33,310 nt of DNA from JAHFRG01 sp041495205 (GTDB lineage: Bacteria; Pseudomonadota; Gammaproteobacteria; Burkholderiales; JAHFRG01): the NCBI GenBank assembly GCA_041495205.1, contig JBGQCF010000023.1, forward strand, positions 1 to 33,310. The letters run 5' to 3'. The notes beneath the pieces are model-generated. The model saw nothing but the letters and a program-made list of their open reading frames with translations. It did not search any database and was not told the origin of the DNA. Within the stretch, counting starts at the first letter, position 1. Each line of letters opens with the position of its first letter. Positions 19,130 through 26,816 of this stretch are shown in pieces. The position numbers and the translations under genes were made by a program.

Positions 19130-20572
19130 TTAAGCGCTGTGTCTGGTTTTGGCTGGCGGTAAGAACAATGCGGGCATGGATTTTTTCACATGAGGCTGGT
19201 GCGGCTTATGTGCTGGCACCTGGTGCGCAACCGGCGGCTCGCTCGCCGGCGCGATTCGCGCAATGCTGCCGTGCTCGCGTTTAAAAGCGTGCGGCTGTGC
19301 CGGGCCGGGCCGCCGACTCTCGTGACGGGCTGCTTTTTGAATCGGCTCGAAAATGCTGCCGTGCTCGCGTCTGGAAGCGTGCGACTCCGCCCTGCCGGGA
19401 TGCCGGCTTTCATGTCGGGCTGTTTTTTGATTCGGCTCGAAACCGGGCACAACCTTGACCGGGAGTTTGAATTTAAGGAAGCGCTCGATGTCCTTGAGCT
19501 GCTCCATCTCCTCAGCGCACACCAGTGAAATAGCGTCGCCGGAACTGCCGGCGCGGCCGGTGCGGCCGATGCGGTGCACATAGTCTCCGGCCACGTGCGG
19601 CAGCTCGAAATTCACCACGTGCGGCAATTCGTCTATATCCAACCCGCGCGCCGCAATATCTGTTGCCACCAGGACGCGCACCTTGCCGCTTTTAAAATCC
19701 GCCAATGCCTGGATGCGCGCCGGCTGGCTCTTGTTGCTGTGGATCGCCGTGGAATGAATGCCGTCGCGCTGCAGCTGATTCGCGAGCCGGTTTGCACCGT
19801 GCTTGGTGCGGGTGAATACCAGCACCTGGCGCAAATTCTGCGATTTGATTATGTGCGAGAGCAATTCGCGCTTGTGGTTTTGTTGCACCGGATGCACCAC
19901 ATGCGCCACCATGTCCGCCGCTGCATTGCCGCGCCCCACCTCAATCAGCACCGGCTTGTTCAGGAGACGATCCGCGAGTTTCTTGATGTCGTCGGAAAAC
20001 GTTGCGGAGAACAGCAGGTTCTGCCGTTTAGCCGGCAGCAGCGCAAGAATCCTTTTAATGTCCGGCAGAAAACCCATGTCCAGCATGCGGTCCGCTTCGT
20101 CCAGCACCAGGATTTCCACTTTCGAGAGATTCACCGTCTTCTGTTGCACATGATCCAGCAGCCGCCCCGGGGTGGCCACCAGCATGTCTACACCGGACTG
20201 CAATTCCTTGATCTGCGGATTGATGTTGACACCGCCGAAGACCACCGTGGATTTCAGCGAGAGATATTTGCCGTAAGTGCGCACGCTTTGTTCGACCTGC
20301 ATCGCGAGCTCTCGTGTCGGCGCCACGATCAGCGCGCGTATCGGATGCCGCGCCGGGGACATGCTGGTGTTGGAATGGAATTTCAGGCGCTGCAGGATGG
20401 GCCAGGTAAAACCTGCGGTCTTGCCGGTGCCGGTCTGCGCCCCGGCCATTACATCCAATCCCGAAAGTATCGGCGGAATCGCTTGAGCCTGCACCGGCGT
20501 GGGCTCGTTATAACCCTGGTCGCTGATTGCGCGCAGAATTTCGGCCGAGAGGCCGAGTTTGCTGAAAGGCAT
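19130..20572 (-). CDS. rhlE: DEAD-box ATP-dependent RNA helicase, RhlE type
   Basis: 480 residues. The core (1-375) has every motif: Q motif (Y21 with TPVQAQ), Walker A AQTGTGKT (45-52), PTRELA, TPGR, DEAD near 155, SAT near 190, ARGLDI and HRIGRTGR. This is the RhlE/RhlB-like class acting on rRNA assembly intermediates or the degradosome. The tail after residue 375 is basic, His/Pro/Arg-rich and low in complexity. It contains two near-identical 30-residue repeats starting FEP and ending REHGSI, and such tails often add RNA binding. AGGAG lies seven bases before the ATG. The leader is about 140 bases long with a strong inverted repeat and a possible upstream ORF, suggesting post-transcriptional control. 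DUF6352 follows within 20 bp. Confidence 0.95.
   Translation of the reverse strand: MPFSKLGLSAEILRAISDQGYNEPTPVQAQAIPPILSGLDVMAGAQTGTGKTAGFTWPILQRLKFHSNTSMSPARHPIRALIVAPTRELAMQVEQSVRTYGKYLSLKSTVVFGGVNINPQIKELQSGVDMLVATPGRLLDHVQQKTVNLSKVEILVLDEADRMLDMGFLPDIKRILALLPAKRQNLLFSATFSDDIKKLADRLLNKPVLIEVGRGNAAADMVAHVVHPVQQNHKRELLSHIIKSQNLRQVLVFTRTKHGANRLANQLQRDGIHSTAIHSNKSQPARIQALADFKSGKVRVLVATDIAARGLDIDELPHVVNFELPHVAGDYVHRIGRTGRAGSSGDAISLVCAEEMEQLKDIERFLKFKLPVKVVPGFEPNQKTARHESRHPGRAESHASRREHGSIFEPIQKAARHESRRPGPAQPHAFKREHGSIARIAPASEPPVAHQVPAHKPHQPHVKKSMPALFLPPAKTRHSA
19262..19441 (-). repeat. Two tandem 90-bp repeats in the rhlE tail
   Basis: Units 19352-19441 and 19262-19351 each encode 30 residues from FEP to REHGSI and differ at about eight residues. 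The DNA copies keep identical 3' parts (GAGCACGGCAGCATT), which points to a fairly recent in-frame duplication. Confidence 0.85.
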
Positions 20573-20583
20573 AGTTCATTCTC

Positions 20584-20700
20584 CTAAATCGGCCTACCTG
20601 AGCGATGGCCCGGGACCGGTCTAGGCAGATGACTATTGATATTGACACCTCCCGTAAAGGGATAACGTGTAGCGGCCCAGACCGGACTGGAGGGCCGCAT
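20584..20700 (-). CDS. Possible upstream ORF (38 codons) in the rhlE leader
   Basis: A minus-strand ATG at 20700 opens 38 codons (MRPSSPVWAATRYPFTGG... ending HRSGRPI) and stops at a TAG at 20584-20586, which lies immediately 5' of and touching the AGGAG of rhlE. The geometry would let translation of this ORF affect rhlE initiation. There is no clear Shine-Dalgarno for the small ORF, and its family is unknown. It could equally be a structured untranslated leader that happens to be open. Confidence 0.3.
   Translation of the reverse strand: MRPSSPVWAATRYPFTGGVNINSHLPRPVPGHRSGRPI
20616..20685 (-). promoter_or_regulatory. Inverted repeat in rhlE leader
   Basis: CCGGTCT and AGACCGG (20685-20679 and 20622-20616 on the minus strand) can pair across a 56-base loop in the rhlE leader RNA, with a shorter CCC/GGG stem inside. 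The repeat begins about 45 bases before the rhlE start, and helicase leaders are often autoregulated. Pairing was judged by eye. Confidence 0.4.
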
Positions 20701-20717
20701 GGAACTTAATGGCGTGC

Positions 20718-20744
20718 ATCATACAGTATTGGCGACAATTGCAA
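20718..20744 (-). promoter_or_regulatory. Candidate rhlE promoter
   Basis: Minus-strand TTGCAA (20744-20739) and TATGAT (20723-20718) are separated by 15 bp, slightly short. They lie just after the peroxiredoxin stop codon, and transcription would begin near 20711. Confidence 0.3.
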
Positions 20745-20750
20745 CATATA

Positions 20751-21284
20751 CTATTTCGCGGCCAGCTCTTTCAGGTCTTCAATCACCTCTTTGGAATTGC
20801 GGGAAGTGTCGGCCTTGAGATAGACCCTGGCGATTTTTCCCTGGGGATTAATCAAGAAAGTATTGCGCTTGGCAAATTTGACTATGCCTAGATTGAATAT
20901 CGAGCCGTAGCGTTCCGCGATTTTCCCTTTCTGATCCGCCAACAAGGGAAAAGGCAAATGGTATTTCTTGGCGAACTCGGCATGGCTCGTGGTGTCGTCC
21001 ACGCTCACCCCGACCACGTCAGCGCCCATCGCGGTGAGCTGGTGCAAGTCATCGCGGAAGGTGCAGGCTTGCTGGGTGCAGCCTGGCGTATCGTCCTTGG
21101 GATAAAAATACAGCACCAGCCATTTGCCGCTGAAATCTCGAAGGCTGCGCACGCTTCCGTTCTGGTCAGGCAGGCTGAAATCCGGGGCGGCCTCGCCGGT
21201 TTTTGGCGTGCCGGCAGCTCGCGCCATATTGCTCCACAACACCATCCCCGCCGCCAATGCCAACAGCAAAATCACCAGTTTCAT
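20751..21284 (-). CDS. Peroxiredoxin, PrxQ/Bcp type, exported
   Basis: Thiol peroxidase reducing hydrogen peroxide and organic peroxides. 177 residues. The first 23 form a signal peptide (MKLVILLLALAAGMVLWSNMARA, cut after ARA), so unlike E. coli Bcp it is predicted periplasmic. Peroxidatic C69 sits in YPKDDTPGCTQQAC, and the resolving C74 five residues later is the atypical 2-Cys PrxQ arrangement. The usual start is the ATG at 21284; a frame extension upstream lies inside the MFS gene. The start overlaps the MFS stop as ATGA, so translation is probably coupled. A periplasmic PrxQ would need a thioredoxin-like reductant in that compartment. Confidence 0.93.
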   Translation of the reverse strand: MKLVILLLALAAGMVLWSNMARAAGTPKTGEAAPDFSLPDQNGSVRSLRDFSGKWLVLYFYPKDDTPGCTQQACTFRDDLHQLTAMGADVVGVSVDDTTSHAEFAKKYHLPFPLLADQKGKIAERYGSIFNLGIVKFAKRNTFLINPQGKIARVYLKADTSRNSKEVIEDLKELAAK

Positions 21285-22471
21285 GATGCAGACTTCTTTA
21301 AATGGAGATGCGGCCACACCCAGCCGCGCAGCAGCAGCACACATACCGCTGCCAAGCCACTGGCAAAGAAAAACGCCATTGCCGCGCTTTGATAGTGCCA
21401 GATTCCACCGAAAACCAAGCCGGCGGGAATCGCAGTCAATCCCAGTATCAAATAGTACCAGCCAAATGCCGTGCCGCGCTCACCTGCGCTGGAGAAATCG
21501 CTGACCAAAGCGCGCTCCGCGCCTTCGCTCAAGCCCATGAACAGGCCATATACAATAGTCACTGCCCACAGGCCCAGGTTACCCGTGACTTTGCCGAGCA
21601 GCAAAAAACTCAGCGCAAAGGCGGTCCAACTTATCAGCATCAGCATGCCGCGCCCCAACGTGTCGGCGAGCCTGCCGCCCCAAGTCGAGGTCACGGTTTT
21701 GGCAAGATTCAACGCAGCCCACAGCAACAGCAGTTCGACCACGCTGATGTGCAATTGAAAACCGAACAGCAGAATGAAGGTTTCAGAAGCGCGGGCAAAA
21801 GTAAACAATCCCAGCACCACAAGGTAGCGCCGCATGGGTAATGACAGGCCGCGCCAGGAAAGCGGCGCAAGTTCCGCGCGCGGCTGTGCTTCATGAGCAG
21901 GTTTTTCCTTGACCCCCAACAGCAGGAACAATACCGCAATGAATCCCGGAACTGCGGAAAGCAAAATCACCTGCGGCAGAGAAAGCGCGGAATAGGCAAG
22001 CACCGCTGCAGCGGCAAGGCTCCCCGCCACTGCTCCGCCGTTGTCCAGCGCGCGCTGAAACCCGAACGCATAGCCGCGCATCTCGGGCGGCGTGGCATCC
22101 ACCACCAGCGCATCGCGCGGCGCGCTGCGCACGCCTTTGCCGACGCGATCAATACTGCGCAACACCAGAACCGTAGGCCAGCTTGTGGCAAGACCAAGCA
22201 GCGGCCGCGCGAGATTGGAGAGTATGTAGCCAAACAGCGTCAGCCCCTTGCGCCTGCTGTTTAAGCGGTCGGAATGGCGCCCCGACCACAGTTTCAAAAA
22301 ACTTGCCACGGCATCGGCGACACCTTCGATTAAGCCGAGCGCGATGGGGCCGGAAGACAGCACCGTCGCAATCAAGATTGGAATCAACGGAACGACAATG
22401 TCCGAGGCAAAGTCGTTGAAGAAACTGACCAAGCCGAGAATGACCACGGTGCGCGGCAATCGTTGCTGCAA
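21281..22471 (-). CDS. MFS transporter
   Basis: About 396 residues with 12 predicted membrane helices in two halves. The loop between TM2 and TM3 carries GRHSDRLNSRRKG, the MFS motif A region, and its echo GGRLADTLGRGMLM lies in the second half. RSAPRDALVVDATPPEMRG in the first half resembles a subfamily of broadly distributed, mostly uncharacterised MFS permeases. No ATG is available near the start. AAGGA lies five bases before a TTG at 22471, preferred here; another TTG at 22486 would add five residues. It overlaps the peroxiredoxin gene as ATGA and diverges from the DCC-LMF gene. Substrate unknown. Confidence 0.88.
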   Translation of the reverse strand: MQQRLPRTVVILGLVSFFNDFASDIVVPLIPILIATVLSSGPIALGLIEGVADAVASFLKLWSGRHSDRLNSRRKGLTLFGYILSNLARPLLGLATSWPTVLVLRSIDRVGKGVRSAPRDALVVDATPPEMRGYAFGFQRALDNGGAVAGSLAAAAVLAYSALSLPQVILLSAVPGFIAVLFLLLGVKEKPAHEAQPRAELAPLSWRGLSLPMRRYLVVLGLFTFARASETFILLFGFQLHISVVELLLLWAALNLAKTVTSTWGGRLADTLGRGMLMLISWTAFALSFLLLGKVTGNLGLWAVTIVYGLFMGLSEGAERALVSDFSSAGERGTAFGWYYLILGLTAIPAGLVFGGIWHYQSAAMAFFFASGLAAVCVLLLRGWVWPHLHLKKSAS

Positions 22472-22580
22472 TTTATTCCTTAGCAAGGTAACAAGAAAGT
22501 GGAAGCATTGTAAGCCAAACGCCCTGCTCCGGATGTTATCGGCGGTTTTTTCTTTTTCCCTTCAGGCATAATCTATTGTT

Positions 22581-24422
22581 ATGGAAACAACGAACGCGAG
22601 CGATTCCAAGCCGCTCCTGATCTATGACGGCGATTGCGGATTCTGCACTTACTGGGCGCGCTATTGGCAAAAACTCACTCAGGACAGGGTAAGTTACGAA
22701 CCCTACCAGCAAGCTGCTAAGCGCTTCCCGCAAATACCTTTGGCCGAATTCCAGCGAGCAGTCCAATACATCACGCCCGATGGGAAAATCGCCAGCGCCG
22801 CTAAAGCCAGTTTCCTTACCTTAAGTCATGCCCGCGGCAAAGGCGTCTGGCTCGCGTTTTATCGAAGACTTCCCGGCTTTGCGGCTATTTCCGAGCAGGT
22901 TTACGCTTTTATCGCCTCACACCGCCCGGCTTTTCACCGCTTGAGCCTGTGGCTGTGGGGGCGCGATTACGTGCCGCCGCGTTTCGATGTTGTTTCCTGG
23001 CTGTTCCTGCGCGCCATCGGACTCATCTACCTCGTTGCATTTGTTTCCATCGGCGTGCAGGCATCGGGATTGATCGGCAGCCACGGTATCCTGCCGCTCC
23101 CCGAATTCATCGACGCCATCCGCAGCCAATTCGGCGCAGAGCGCTATTGGCTGTTCCCGATGGTGTTCTGGCTGGGCTCGGGCGATTTCGCAATTCAAGC
23201 CGCATGCTGGGCGGGGGCGGCGCTGTCGTTGCTTCTGGTATTTAACATCCTGCCGCGCCTGAGTTTGCTTTTGCTTTATGTGCTTTATCTCTCGCTTTTT
23301 TATGCCGGCCAGGATTTCATGACCTTTCAGTGGGATCTGCTTTTGCTCGAAGCCGGATTTCTCGCGCTTTTGCTGAGCATTGCTTCAAGACTTGGCATCT
23401 GGCTGCTGCGCTGGCTGCTGTTCCGCTTCATGTTTCTTTCTGGCGCGGTAAAGCTCCTCAGCGGTGATCCAGCCTGGACGGATCTCTCGGCGCTCTCGTA
23501 CCACTTTCAAACCCAGCCGTTGCCGACACCACTGGCATGGTATGCCCATCATTTACCGCAAAGCGTGCTCATAGCGACTACAGCCGCGACCTTTGTAATC
23601 GAACTGGTGTTGCCGTTTCTGATTTTTCTTCCCAGACGACTGCGCTTTGTTGCGGCATTTGGTTTTCTTCTGCTGCAAATCAGCATTTTTCTTACCGGTA
23701 ATTACAACTTTTTCAATCTTCTCACCATGGCCTTATGCCTGGTGCTGTTTGACGATGCGGCGCTTCACAAGGTTCTTCCGCAACGCCTGACTCGCCTGCT
23801 GCAACAGCGCACCCAGGGCATGGAGCCGAGACAAATCGCATCTTTCGTTGCGGGTTCGCTTGCACTGTTGATAGTGTTTGTGAGCGGTGTACAACTTTAT
23901 TCGACATTTAGTGGCCGTACTCCGATGCTGGCCAAGTGGATCGATTATGGCATTGCGCCGTTGCGCATCGTAAACACTTATGGTGTGTTCGCGGTGATGA
24001 CCACCGAGCGGCCGGAAATCATCATTGAAGGCTCGGACGATGGTATCCATTGGAAAGAATACCCATTTAAGTACAAGCCGGGCGAAGTGAAGCGGCGACC
24101 GCAGTGGAATATCTCGCACCAGCCGCGGCTCGATTGGCAGATGTGGTTTGCCGCATTGGGGACACAAGACCAGCACCCGTGGTTTTCGCGCTTGTTGCAG
24201 CGTCTTCTTGAAAATTCCCCGGAAGTGATTGCGCTGCTTGACGGCAATCCTTTTCCCGACAAGCCTCCTCGCTACGTGCGCGCGCTGCTCTACGACTACC
24301 GGTTCGCAAACAGCAAGGAAAAAGAAAATAAAGGTGCCTGGTGGGAGCGGCAGCTGATGGGGCTTTACTACCCTGCAGTCCAGCTAAAGCAAAATCAGCT
24401 CTCCGGCGGGGAAGTGCCATGA
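22581..24422 (+). CDS. DCC thiol-disulfide oxidoreductase domain fused to lipase maturation factor domain
   Basis: 613 residues. Residues 11-115 are a DUF393/DCC domain with the signature YDGDCGFC and redox pair C19/C22. From about 135 to the end is a lipase maturation factor (LMF1/LMF2-like) domain. It has multiple membrane helices (about 140-165, 200-290, 330-400, 420-440) with the conserved QWDLLLLEAGFLA and GAVKLLSGDPAW segments, then a globular C-terminal part containing VNTYGVFAVMTTERPEIIIEGSDDG and a Trp-rich region. Eukaryotic LMF1 folds secreted lipases in the ER. In bacteria the function is unsettled, and a linked disulfide domain hints at oxidative folding. The start ATG has no Shine-Dalgarno, and CATAAT lies just upstream, so a leaderless message is possible. 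A tRNA gene follows. Confidence 0.9.
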   Translation: METTNASDSKPLLIYDGDCGFCTYWARYWQKLTQDRVSYEPYQQAAKRFPQIPLAEFQRAVQYITPDGKIASAAKASFLTLSHARGKGVWLAFYRRLPGFAAISEQVYAFIASHRPAFHRLSLWLWGRDYVPPRFDVVSWLFLRAIGLIYLVAFVSIGVQASGLIGSHGILPLPEFIDAIRSQFGAERYWLFPMVFWLGSGDFAIQAACWAGAALSLLLVFNILPRLSLLLLYVLYLSLFYAGQDFMTFQWDLLLLEAGFLALLLSIASRLGIWLLRWLLFRFMFLSGAVKLLSGDPAWTDLSALSYHFQTQPLPTPLAWYAHHLPQSVLIATTAATFVIELVLPFLIFLPRRLRFVAAFGFLLLQISIFLTGNYNFFNLLTMALCLVLFDDAALHKVLPQRLTRLLQQRTQGMEPRQIASFVAGSLALLIVFVSGVQLYSTFSGRTPMLAKWIDYGIAPLRIVNTYGVFAVMTTERPEIIIEGSDDGIHWKEYPFKYKPGEVKRRPQWNISHQPRLDWQMWFAALGTQDQHPWFSRLLQRLLENSPEVIALLDGNPFPDKPPRYVRALLYDYRFANSKEKENKGAWWERQLMGLYYPAVQLKQNQLSGGEVP

Positions 24423-24486
24423 AAGCTATACTGGACTTATAATGATGCGCTCGCGTCAAAACGGCCAGCAAGCACCCGATTTAAGC

Positions 24487-24492
24487 TAAAAT
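24487..24492 (+). promoter_or_regulatory. Candidate -10 element of tRNA-Arg
   Basis: TAAAAT ends ten bases before the tRNA 5' end and is followed by a GC-rich discriminator; the -35 is weak. A perfect TATAAT at 24438-24443 is an alternative with a longer leader. Confidence 0.35.
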
Positions 24493-24501
24493 CCGCTCGT
24501 C

Positions 24502-24577
24502 GCCCCGATAGCTCAGTGGATAGAGCAGCCCCCTCCTAAGGGGCAGGTCGCACGTTCGATTCGTGTTCGGGGCGCCA
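24502..24577 (+). tRNA. tRNA-Arg (anticodon CCU)
   Basis: Cloverleaf of 76 bases. The acceptor stem pairs GCCCCGA (24502-24508) with TCGGGGC (24567-24573), then G and an encoded CCA (24575-24577). The D stem is GCTC/GAGC. The anticodon stem GCCCC/GGGGC holds the loop CTCCTAA with anticodon CCT at 24535-24537. The T arm contains GTTCGATTC. It reads the rare codon AGG. The neighbouring genes are on both strands and unrelated, and no phage genes are seen beside it. Confidence 0.97.
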
Positions 24578-24751
24578 TGCCTCCAACTGCTCGTCTGTGC
24601 AACGCCTGCTCCGCCACTGGTACATCCTGCAACACCCCTTTTTCTGTTAAGTAATTGATTAACTGCAAATGCATATTCTGGCACCTTTTTTGCTGGACCC
24701 ATCATTGCAAGCATGCTGCTTATTGCTTGCTCATTCTCCTTTATAAAATTC

Positions 24752-24778
24752 GGGCGTGTCTCCCACGCCCTTTTTTTT
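24752..24778 (+). terminator. Rho-independent terminator downstream of tRNA-Arg
   Basis: Stem GGGCGTG (24752-24758) with CACGCCC (24764-24770), 5-base loop, then eight T residues. It is about 175 bases after the tRNA. The 24578-24751 stretch before it holds no credible gene. Confidence 0.85.
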
Positions 24779-24835
24779 GAGGGCGCAAGCATGGATCATG
24801 AGGTCTCCTCCATATGCTCATTTTCCTTCCTTTCA

Positions 24836-24861
24836 GGGCGCGCTCCGCGCCCTTCTTCTTT
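24836..24861 (+). terminator. Second hairpin terminator
   Basis: Stem GGGCGCG (24836-24842) with CGCGCCC (24846-24852), 3-base loop, followed by TTCTTCTTT. Together with the hairpin 60 bases upstream it would block plus-strand read-through into the convergent gene. Confidence 0.55.
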
Positions 24862-24878
24862 GACCGCGTAACGCTTAA

Positions 24879-25274
24879 TTAATCCTTTTTCTTTTGCGAA
24901 GCGTCTGCCGATTTGGCTTGAGCGCTCATGAAATCGGCGAGCTTCTTGAAGTAATCAAATCCCGCAGCAGCCATAAACGGCGGTACCATCGAAGGCGGCT
25001 GTTGAAACGAGCGCGTGAACCAATCAGCGGGATTTGCCCCGCCCTGCTGTGCGGCGCCGAACTGGGCAAAAGCCTGCATCAGGCTGGCATAAGTGCCGCC
25101 GATGCGGCTCATCTCCCGCGCCATCCCCACGAACAATTCCACTTCCCCGCCTCCAATCATATTGTTTATTTTTTGGATCAGCTCGCGCCGCTGTTCCCAC
25201 GGTTCACTGCCATTGGCGAGAAAGGTGCGCAGTTCCTTGAGCAGGCCGGCGACTTCCGGGCTCAATTCGGGCAT
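24879..25274 (-). CDS. Small hypothetical protein, helical, Met/Gln/Ala-rich
   Basis: 131 residues, not recognised. It starts MPELSPEVAGLLKELRTFL, with GAGGAG seven bases before the ATG at 25274; the frame extends to 25478 but without family-like sequence or ribosome site. An N-terminal helical part (5-50) is followed by helices with VGMAREMSRIGGTYASLMQAFAQFGAAQQGG, then a Pro-rich stretch (QQPPSMVPPFMAAAGFDYF) and a Lys-rich tail. No signal peptide or membrane span. The amphipathic, Met- and Gln-rich make-up resembles phasin-like granule proteins or the PhaE type, but no motif proves this. It is transcribed divergently from the Rieske gene. Confidence 0.75.
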   Translation of the reverse strand: MPELSPEVAGLLKELRTFLANGSEPWEQRRELIQKINNMIGGGEVELFVGMAREMSRIGGTYASLMQAFAQFGAAQQGGANPADWFTRSFQQPPSMVPPFMAAAGFDYFKKLADFMSAQAKSADASQKKKD

Positions 25275-25493
25275 TTTTTTCTCCTCGAGATTATGCATAA
25301 ACCAAGAATAGCCGGAACCGGAGTGCATTGCCAGCGCGTGCTCCGCTGTTTTCCCGCGATAAAATAATGTTATTGGCTGAATCGGAAGCCGTTTGCGCCT
25401 GCCTTCATCTCGTGTCGATTCCAATGTGCGCCTTGTTCGGTTGACATCGCGGCGCAATGAGTGATAAAAAAGGAACACGGCTTCGGAGAGGTT

Positions 25494-26195
25494 ATGGAAA
25501 GACGGGAATTTATCAAAATCTGTGCCGCCGGCGCAGCAATGGCCGCCGGGAATACCTTTGCCTTAACTGACACCGAACCTCGATTTTATTCCCGCGCGCG
25601 GCTGGTCGATTACGACGGCCGTGCCGTCAAAGCTTCCGGGCTGCAAGTCAGGCAAAACTACATTTTCCATTATCCTTTCCAGGCTACGCCGTGTTTCCTG
25701 TTGAATCTCGGCAAGCCCACTACGAGCGAGGCGATGCTGCTCACCGCCGATGGCAAAAGCTATCACTGGAAAGGCGGCGTAGGCGCAAACCATTCCGTTG
25801 TCGCTTATTCCGCAATCTGCGCCCACCGCCTTGCCTACCCCACCAAGCAGATCAGCTTTATCAGCTTCCGCGGCGACGTCAGCGCAAATATCGGGAAGAC
25901 CGACGTGATCCATTGCTGCGCCGAGCACAGCGAATACGATCCTGCGCAGGGTGCAAAAGTGGTTTCCGGACCGGCACCACAGCCGCTGGCGGCAATCATC
26001 CTTGAGCACGACAGGAAAAGCGACGAGCTTTACGCGCTCGGCACGCTGGGCGGCGAACTGTTCAACGATTTCTTTTCCAAGTACGACTTCAAGCTGGCTT
26101 TGGAGTATGGCTCCAACAAAGCGCAGAAACCGGTAACCGGCGATGTCATCGTCACCGAGTTGACAAACTTTTGCCAACAGCAAGTCAGGTGCTAG
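25494..26195 (+). CDS. Tat-exported Rieske [2Fe-2S] domain protein
   Basis: 233 residues. The N-terminus MERREFIKICAAGAAMAAG is a twin-arginine-type signal (RR followed by FIK), implying export of a folded, cofactor-loaded protein. The Rieske cluster ligands are CAH in the YSAICAHRLAYP box (near residue 107) and CCAEH in the second box (near 142-146), separated by 33 residues. GAGAGG lies three bases before the ATG at 25494, favouring it over the in-frame start at 25461. It is not a ring-hydroxylating oxygenase, since no mononuclear-iron domain follows; an electron-transfer role is inferred. The sodC gene follows by 48 bp on the same strand. Confidence 0.88.
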   Translation: MERREFIKICAAGAAMAAGNTFALTDTEPRFYSRARLVDYDGRAVKASGLQVRQNYIFHYPFQATPCFLLNLGKPTTSEAMLLTADGKSYHWKGGVGANHSVVAYSAICAHRLAYPTKQISFISFRGDVSANIGKTDVIHCCAEHSEYDPAQGAKVVSGPAPQPLAAIILEHDRKSDELYALGTLGGELFNDFFSKYDFKLALEYGSNKAQKPVTGDVIVTELTNFCQQQVRC

Positions 26196-26243
26196 ACTAT
26201 TTCGCTCTGCAGTTTAATAACCCAAACAGCTAAGGAGATAATA

Positions 26244-26783
26244 ATGAGAATTTTGTTTGCAGCTTTATCTTGCTTACTGATTATGGAGGGCTGCGCCGGG
26301 CTGGGCGGCAAAACCGCCTCCGCCACCGCAAGCCTGCAGCCTACCAAGAACAATAAAGTATGGGGCACCGTCACTTTCACCCAGAAAGGCGACAAAGTGC
26401 TGGTGGTGGCGAATGTGAACGGCCTGACCCCCGGCTTGCACGGTTTTCACGTTCACGAAAAAGGCGATTGCAGCGCCGCCGACGCCACGAGTGCCGGTGG
26501 GCATTTCAATCCCGCCGGCAAGCCCCATGGCGCTCCGGACAGTGCCGAACACCATGGCGGCGACCTGGGCAATCTCATCGCCGATAATTCCGGAAACGCC
26601 ACGCTCTCAATTGAAGTGGGTGTCATCACCCTGGATCCGGCGGCGGCCAACAGCATTATCGGCAAAAGCGTGATCGTGCATGCTAATCCGGATGACCTGA
26701 AATCGCAGCCTGCAGGAAATGCCGGGCCTAGGGTGGCTTGCGGCGTGATCCGCCTCACTGAGCAGACGAAATCCGGTTATTAA
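26244..26783 (+). CDS. sodC: Superoxide dismutase [Cu-Zn], lipoprotein
   Basis: Dismutates superoxide in the periplasm. 179 residues. The signal peptide ends in LLIMEGC, a somewhat irregular lipobox (Glu before Gly-Cys), so C17 is the probable lipidated residue. Copper ligands H69 and H71 (GFHVHEKG), the bridging and zinc ligands H87, H95, H104 and D107, and copper ligand H146 (VIVHANPDD) are all present. C76 and C166 form the structural disulfide. A strong AAGGAG lies seven bases before the ATG. It probably shares a transcript with the Rieske gene; the pair suggests an envelope redox function. Confidence 0.95.
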   Translation: MRILFAALSCLLIMEGCAGLGGKTASATASLQPTKNNKVWGTVTFTQKGDKVLVVANVNGLTPGLHGFHVHEKGDCSAADATSAGGHFNPAGKPHGAPDSAEHHGGDLGNLIADNSGNATLSIEVGVITLDPAAANSIIGKSVIVHANPDDLKSQPAGNAGPRVACGVIRLTEQTKSGY

Positions 26784-26816
26784 GGCAATACGCAGTATCT
26801 GAAGCTGAGCCGGGCC

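Noticed and set aside
19574..20587. 337-codon plus-strand frame opposite rhlE
   Set aside because: Shadow of the helicase gene; no domain and no ribosome site.
24502..24577. tRNA-Arg as an integration site for a genomic island
   Set aside because: No integrase, no repeat of the tRNA 3' end and no phage-like genes are seen in the window.
24592..24792. Minus-strand frame after tRNA-Arg (24481-24792) that could suggest a small protein or integrase remnant
   Set aside because: Its end is the antisense of the tRNA and its start runs through an intrinsic terminator hairpin; no ribosome site and no recognisable domain.
26160..26198. Perfect TTGACA near the end of the Rieske gene as a sodC promoter
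   Set aside because: The only -10-like hexamer (TAGACT) is 27 bp away, too far for a sigma70 promoter.
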